From an uncultured Prevotellaceae bacterium (GTDB lineage Bacteria > Bacteroidota > Bacteroidia > Bacteroidales > Bacteroidaceae): a stretch of DNA of 64,000 bases. Location: contig CACYKE010000010.1 of assembly GCA_902774925.1 (NCBI GenBank), positions 1 through 64,000 of the forward strand, written 5' to 3'. The first letter of the stretch is position 1. Every line of letters begins with the position of its first letter. Shown one piece after another: positions 60,738 to 64,000 of the stretch. Position numbers and translations under genes: made by a program. The notes beneath the pieces were generated by a model that saw only the letters and a program-made list of their open reading frames with translations, was not told the origin of the DNA and did no database searches.

Positions 60738-61025
60738 TCATGCTTTTTTGAATTTTTCCATAAAGCAGCAAGATAAAAAACTTTCAATATTTGGTATAAT
60801 AGAAGGATAGAACATTTCTCGGAAATGATTGGCAAGAAATTTATCTGCCAGTTTATATTTATAGGCAATCCATCCCCATAGTACCACGATATAAAAACCT
60901 ACCATAGAACAAATGATATAGGTGGAATAGGGCATAATAATATGAAACCATCCTATGAGTACTCCGACAATTATTATAAGAATAATGTAGGTTATCAATG
61001 AACCAATATGATTCTCTGTTCCCAT
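60738..61025 (-). CDS. Small two-helix membrane protein, 95 aa
   Basis: Two transmembrane segments (LITYIILIIIVGVLIGWFHI; IICSMVGFYIVVLWGWIAYK) followed by a short tail ending in FLSCCFMEKFKKA. Overlaps the 69-aa gene by 31 bp and lies 59 bp upstream of the CHAT gene. Not recognised; might anchor or sense for the protease operon. Confidence 0.6.
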   Translation of the reverse strand: MGTENHIGSLITYIILIIIVGVLIGWFHIIMPYSTYIICSMVGFYIVVLWGWIAYKYKLADKFLANHFREMFYPSIIPNIESFLSCCFMEKFKKA

Positions 61026-61204
61026 CTAGTATGAAAAGAATTATATCTTATCTGAGCATCTAAAAGAGCATTTATATACCAATCCACCTCTTCCTTTGTT
61101 GTAGAAAAGCCCAATGGATTCAATTCTAACTGTATCTTATGTTCAAGAAATAGAGACCTTAAATCCCAATTGTAACGATCAAATGGAATATATCTTTTGC
61201 TCAT
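60995..61204 (-). CDS. Unknown small protein, 69 aa
   Basis: MSKRYIPFDRYNWDLRSLFL, EHKIQLELNPLGFSTTKEEV, with aromatic and charged residues and no membrane helix. Starts 14 bp after the trypsin-like gene stop and overlaps the next gene by 31 bp, which supports translation. Function unknown. Confidence 0.5.
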   Translation of the reverse strand: MSKRYIPFDRYNWDLRSLFLEHKIQLELNPLGFSTTKEEVDWYINALLDAQIRYNSFHTRWEQRIILVH

Positions 61205-61218
61205 TTTACCCTATCCAA

Positions 61219-63180
61219 TTATAATTCTATCAAACTAAATGAATATGAACTTGAACTGCCATAAGCATTAAATGTTCCACTATAATCTCTATTGTTGTAT
61301 CGTCCGACAAATTTTCCTGTATGATTTCCTGTTTCATCAAATTCATATAGGGTTATATCTCCATCTTGATTATAATTGCCAGAAAGAACCAGTTTGTTGT
61401 TGGCGCCTTTGCTTTCGTAATAATACCACCCAGAGACTTTTCCGCCATTACTTAGTGTAAGATACATCACTATTGGGAAAGAACCTATTGAACCTCTGAA
61501 ATATGATGCTGCTACATCTTGAACAGATTGTGAATTGTCATCTTGTGGATGTATTTTTTCATATGCGGATACAACCATTTGTTTCATTTCTTCTGTCGTA
61601 GCATAATTATAAGCTTGCTTTAAGTCTTCTGTTGCAGCTTTTATATCTTCTAGTTGGGTGTTACATGCGCCTCTGAGATAATAAGCATTGAATCTATCTA
61701 CGAACTCAGACATACTTAAAGCATTATCTAAATCGGCTTTTGCTTCATTCCATTTTTTTAGGCTTATATACATAGCTGCTCTGTCAGCGAGGAAATCCGG
61801 ATTGTCTTTTTCTATGTTAATCGCTTTTGTCAAATCCGCAACAGCCTTTTCCAAATCGTTTTGATATTTGTACACACAACTTCTGTTCAAGTAGCCTGTT
61901 GAGGAGTTTGGATGATTCTTAATAACCTCTGAAAAATACCGAATAGCATCTTGGTTATTGTCGATTACATATGAAATAATTCCAAGAGCATTCAAAGCCT
62001 GAATATTCTCTGGATCATTGTCCAAAATACTTTCAAAAATAGAAGTTGCAGTATCTAATTCCCCTTCATGCATCGTCGAATAGGCATATTCCTTTTGGTA
62101 ATTATCCATATCTATCTTGATATTGTTTCTATAATTGTCAAGATTGATGTCCGAAAAACTCCATCTTGGATTGTTGCCTTCCTTGATATCGATACTCTTT
62201 ACGTTATTGCTTATGGCAGGAAAATAAACTTGGAATTTGCATACTGTTGCTAATGGAACACTGGTTGACTGTTCATGACTAATACCCAACGTTGATGAAA
62301 CAATATAATACTTTTTCGAAGAATCATTATCCTTAATATAGAAACCATCATCTCCTGCTCCTGTCTTACACCATATTGCAGATCCATTCATCGACATATC
62401 CAAATTTGTATACGATAAATAGGCTATTGTCGCATCTTTCTTGAATTCAAGAGCATTGAGAATCAAATCACTTTCCTGATCACTTGGCACATTGAGAATA
62501 ACAAAGTTTTCCTTTTTGTTGAATTGACGGTTGCTTTTTTCAAATGGATTCGAAGTCATCAAGGACAATTTTTCATCGCTAATAGCAACACCAAAATTAA
62601 TGTTCTCTCCTCGTGTGCTTTTAAATGTCGCAACCCCTACGACGTCACCATATTCATTCATTATGGGACTTCCGCTACTTCCTCCGGATATCGGAATTGA
62701 GACTTGAATAATTTGACCATGACTATCTGTCCGAATTGACGAGACAAGTCCATCAGCGAATGTTTGCTCTAAACCTATTGGGGCTCCAAGATTGTATACT
62801 TTGTCCCCTTGAGAAACTTCATCATTGCTAAATTTCAAATAGCTAAAATGCTCATTTTCTTTATTGACAACAGAGAATTTTGCAATATCCCACTTCTTAT
62901 CAGATGCTAAAACCTTATCAATTTCATATTCCTTGCCATCCTTCAAACGCAAGACAGCTTTCTGAGCTCCATCCAAAACATGATAATTGGTTATGCCAAT
63001 ACCTTCTTTATCAATAAAGAAACCAGAACCACTTCCTGCAGGCGAACCATATTCGTCAAAAGTATATATAATGAAGGTTGCCATCTCTGCCTTTTCCAAA
63101 ACGGTTTTTGCTCCTTTTGAACAAGACAACAATAATAAAGACAACAATGAGACAACGGTCGTATAGATAAGCTTTTTCAT
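61219..63180 (-). CDS. Lipoprotein trypsin-like serine protease with TPRs
   Basis: 653 residues from the ATG at 63180 (MKKLIYTTVVSLLSLLLLSC); the lipobox Cys is residue 20. The upstream open frame crosses the promoter and is not used. Trypsin-like (HtrA-type) domain: His 67 in TNYHVLD, Asp 98 in KWDIAKF, Ser 169 in SGGSSGSP. A beta-rich middle follows, then about four TPRs (residues 400-570, for example AIRYFSEVIKNHPNSSTGYL), then a C-terminal beta domain (GGKVSGWYYYESKG, GKFVGRYNNRDYSGTF). First gene of the operon to DUF3800. Confidence 0.9.
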   Translation of the reverse strand: MKKLIYTTVVSLLSLLLLSCSKGAKTVLEKAEMATFIIYTFDEYGSPAGSGSGFFIDKEGIGITNYHVLDGAQKAVLRLKDGKEYEIDKVLASDKKWDIAKFSVVNKENEHFSYLKFSNDEVSQGDKVYNLGAPIGLEQTFADGLVSSIRTDSHGQIIQVSIPISGGSSGSPIMNEYGDVVGVATFKSTRGENINFGVAISDEKLSLMTSNPFEKSNRQFNKKENFVILNVPSDQESDLILNALEFKKDATIAYLSYTNLDMSMNGSAIWCKTGAGDDGFYIKDNDSSKKYYIVSSTLGISHEQSTSVPLATVCKFQVYFPAISNNVKSIDIKEGNNPRWSFSDINLDNYRNNIKIDMDNYQKEYAYSTMHEGELDTATSIFESILDNDPENIQALNALGIISYVIDNNQDAIRYFSEVIKNHPNSSTGYLNRSCVYKYQNDLEKAVADLTKAINIEKDNPDFLADRAAMYISLKKWNEAKADLDNALSMSEFVDRFNAYYLRGACNTQLEDIKAATEDLKQAYNYATTEEMKQMVVSAYEKIHPQDDNSQSVQDVAASYFRGSIGSFPIVMYLTLSNGGKVSGWYYYESKGANNKLVLSGNYNQDGDITLYEFDETGNHTGKFVGRYNNRDYSGTFNAYGSSSSYSFSLIEL

Positions 63181-63213
63181 AATAGAACTGGTTTTTAATA
63201 GTAATTGATTCCG

Positions 63214-63221
63214 CAAAGATA
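63214..63221 (-). promoter_or_regulatory. -7 box of the trypsin-CHAT operon
   Basis: TATCTTTG on the minus strand, 33 bp before the start at 63180. Confidence 0.6.
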
Positions 63222-63267
63222 CAACATTTTTTTGAAAGAAAAAAGATTTTGAACAAAAAGTTGTTTT

Positions 63268-63280
63268 CACAAGGCTTGTT
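63268..63280. promoter_or_regulatory. Operator-like palindrome 3 (CACAAG-G-CTTGTT)
   Basis: Same core as palindromes 1 and 2 with one end changed (TTCACAAGGCTTGTTA context), centred at 63274, 53 bp upstream of the -7 box. Confidence 0.5.
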
Positions 63281-63354
63281 ATTTTAAAAAACTTGTATTT
63301 TATGGCTGTTTTTATTATTTTTGCGACAAAAATCGAAAAAAACGTCATTTAGGT

Positions 63355-63379
63355 GGTTACCTTTTGACTTTTCTGGGTA
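63355..63379 (+). promoter_or_regulatory. Putative ECF sigma promoter P3
   Basis: GGTTACC (63355-63361), 11 bp, CTGGGTA (63373-63379), followed by TAAAGAGGCAAAGAACAACA. The leader matches P1 and P2 of the DUF4407 operon. Confidence 0.65.
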
Positions 63380-63431
63380 TAAAGAGGCAAAGAACAACAA
63401 ATTAATAGTAACAATTTAAAAAAGTACAATT

Positions 63432-63962
63432 ATGAAAAAGTTAATGATGACCCTGATGGCAGTTACGATCGCCATCGCAGCAAACGCACAGTACAACGTT
63501 GGTAGTTCAACATCAAGCACGGACTATTTCGGAACTCGTACCACAACCCACAGCAATCGTTATGGCCAGACTACTGGAACATCCACTTCTTCAACGGATT
63601 GCTTTGGCACTACGACCACTACGCACAGAGACCGTTATGGTAACACCATTGGTACTTCAACCAGTTCAACGGATTGCTTTGGCACAACCACAACTACCCA
63701 TCGCGACCGCTATGGCAATACGACAGGAACGGCAAGGTCGAATACGGACTCTTTTGGTACCACGACTACAGATTACTATGATTCGTATGGACGTTCAAAG
63801 GGATCTTCCAGAAGCAATACGGGCTATTTTGGCACCACTACCACCCATCAGAATTCGAATGGTCAGACCTGGGGCTCATCGACATCAACTACAGACAGCT
63901 TCGGTACTCAGAACACCCAGCACTATAGCAACAATTCCAACGACGACATCTGGTCGTGGTAA
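63432..63962 (+). CDS. Secreted Ser/Thr/Gly-rich repeat protein
   Basis: 176 residues. Signal peptide (MKKLMMTLMAVTIAIAANAQ), then six or so imperfect repeats of about 25 residues, each with a core such as TDCFGTTTTTHRDRYGNTIG. The mature protein is low-complexity and beta-prone with regularly spaced Phe-Gly and Tyr-Gly pairs. It resembles no enzyme; a surface or periplasmic structural or decoy protein is possible. It lies behind a putative ECF promoter, so it may be the most direct product of the sigma response. Confidence 0.75.
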   Translation: MKKLMMTLMAVTIAIAANAQYNVGSSTSSTDYFGTRTTTHSNRYGQTTGTSTSSTDCFGTTTTTHRDRYGNTIGTSTSSTDCFGTTTTTHRDRYGNTTGTARSNTDSFGTTTTDYYDSYGRSKGSSRSNTGYFGTTTTHQNSNGQTWGSSTSTTDSFGTQNTQHYSNNSNDDIWSW

Positions 63963-64000
63963 AATGATTAATGTTGAACTGCCGAGGATTTCTCGGCAGT

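Noticed and set aside
63056..63256. 66-codon minus-strand frame overlapping the trypsin-like gene start
   Set aside because: It overlaps the promoter and the signal peptide in another frame and has no conserved features.

Overview
The window looks like a chromosomal segment of a Bacteroidales bacterium, most likely Prevotellaceae (Prevotella, Segatella or Xylanibacter type). Supporting signs are promoters with a TAnnTTTG -7 box and a TTTG box about 20 bp upstream, few recognisable Shine-Dalgarno sites, BspA-type leucine-rich repeats with a Por/T9SS-like tail, a 'smalltalk' micro-protein, VirE/DUF3987 primases with an HU-HIG protein, a DUF4923 lipoprotein, a type III glutamine synthetase and a Bacteroides-type serine palmitoyltransferase. 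Functions are inferred by reading motifs; no database search was run.

Layout. (1) 1-9480 is accessory: a truncated LRR protein, small membrane proteins, then a restriction-modification-like module (EcoRI-type methylase, broken DUF262-HNH nuclease, GIY-YIG nuclease) behind a highly structured leader RNA, then an XRE regulator, two unknown genes and a primase-like P-loop protein. Four copies of a TGACAAATGACAGATGACAG repeat punctuate this region. (2) 9.5-46.4 kb is mostly core: a GHL10 hydrolase-ruvC-ABC-clpC-DUF4923-amidase-glnN run; tRNA-Cys; a lipid kinase divergent from serine palmitoyltransferase; tRNA-Pro; map/htpG; SPFH-NfeD; a response-regulator/kinase hybrid; thrS; an ABC exporter; a TPR protein, def, ruvX, a SPOR protein; a YtxH/holin-like cell-envelope trio; a dehydrogenase, phosphatase, NUDIX, ndk; and an HU + VirE pair. 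(3) 46.4-47.2 kb is a non-coding, nearly dyad-symmetric locus made of two inverted arrays of 11-bp repeats around two perfect palindromes. (4) 47.2-64 kb is a second accessory region: a dnaB operon, HicAB, two paralogous unknown proteins, a DUF4407 membrane operon, and a cluster of exported proteases with an ECF sigma/anti-sigma pair.

The most interesting part is 51.9-64 kb. An exported caspase-like protease is followed by an ECF sigma factor (one frame break), a membrane anti-sigma protein and a small protein. Converging on it is an operon with a lipoprotein trypsin-TPR protease, two small proteins, an exported TPR-CHAT protease and a DUF3800 protein. A shared promoter-like motif (GGTTACC-N11/12-CTGGTA) lies upstream of the DUF4407 operon (twice) and upstream of a secreted Ser/Thr-repeat protein. 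I infer a protease-gated sigma response: caspase/CHAT/trypsin-type proteases outside the inner membrane would act on the anti-sigma protein and free the sigma factor to switch on the DUF4407 operon and the repeat protein. The logic resembles type III-E CRISPR Csx29-Csx30-sigma but has no CRISPR. A separate palindrome (CACAAG-n-CTTGTG) precedes three housekeeping-type promoters here at spacings that differ by zero or one helical turn.
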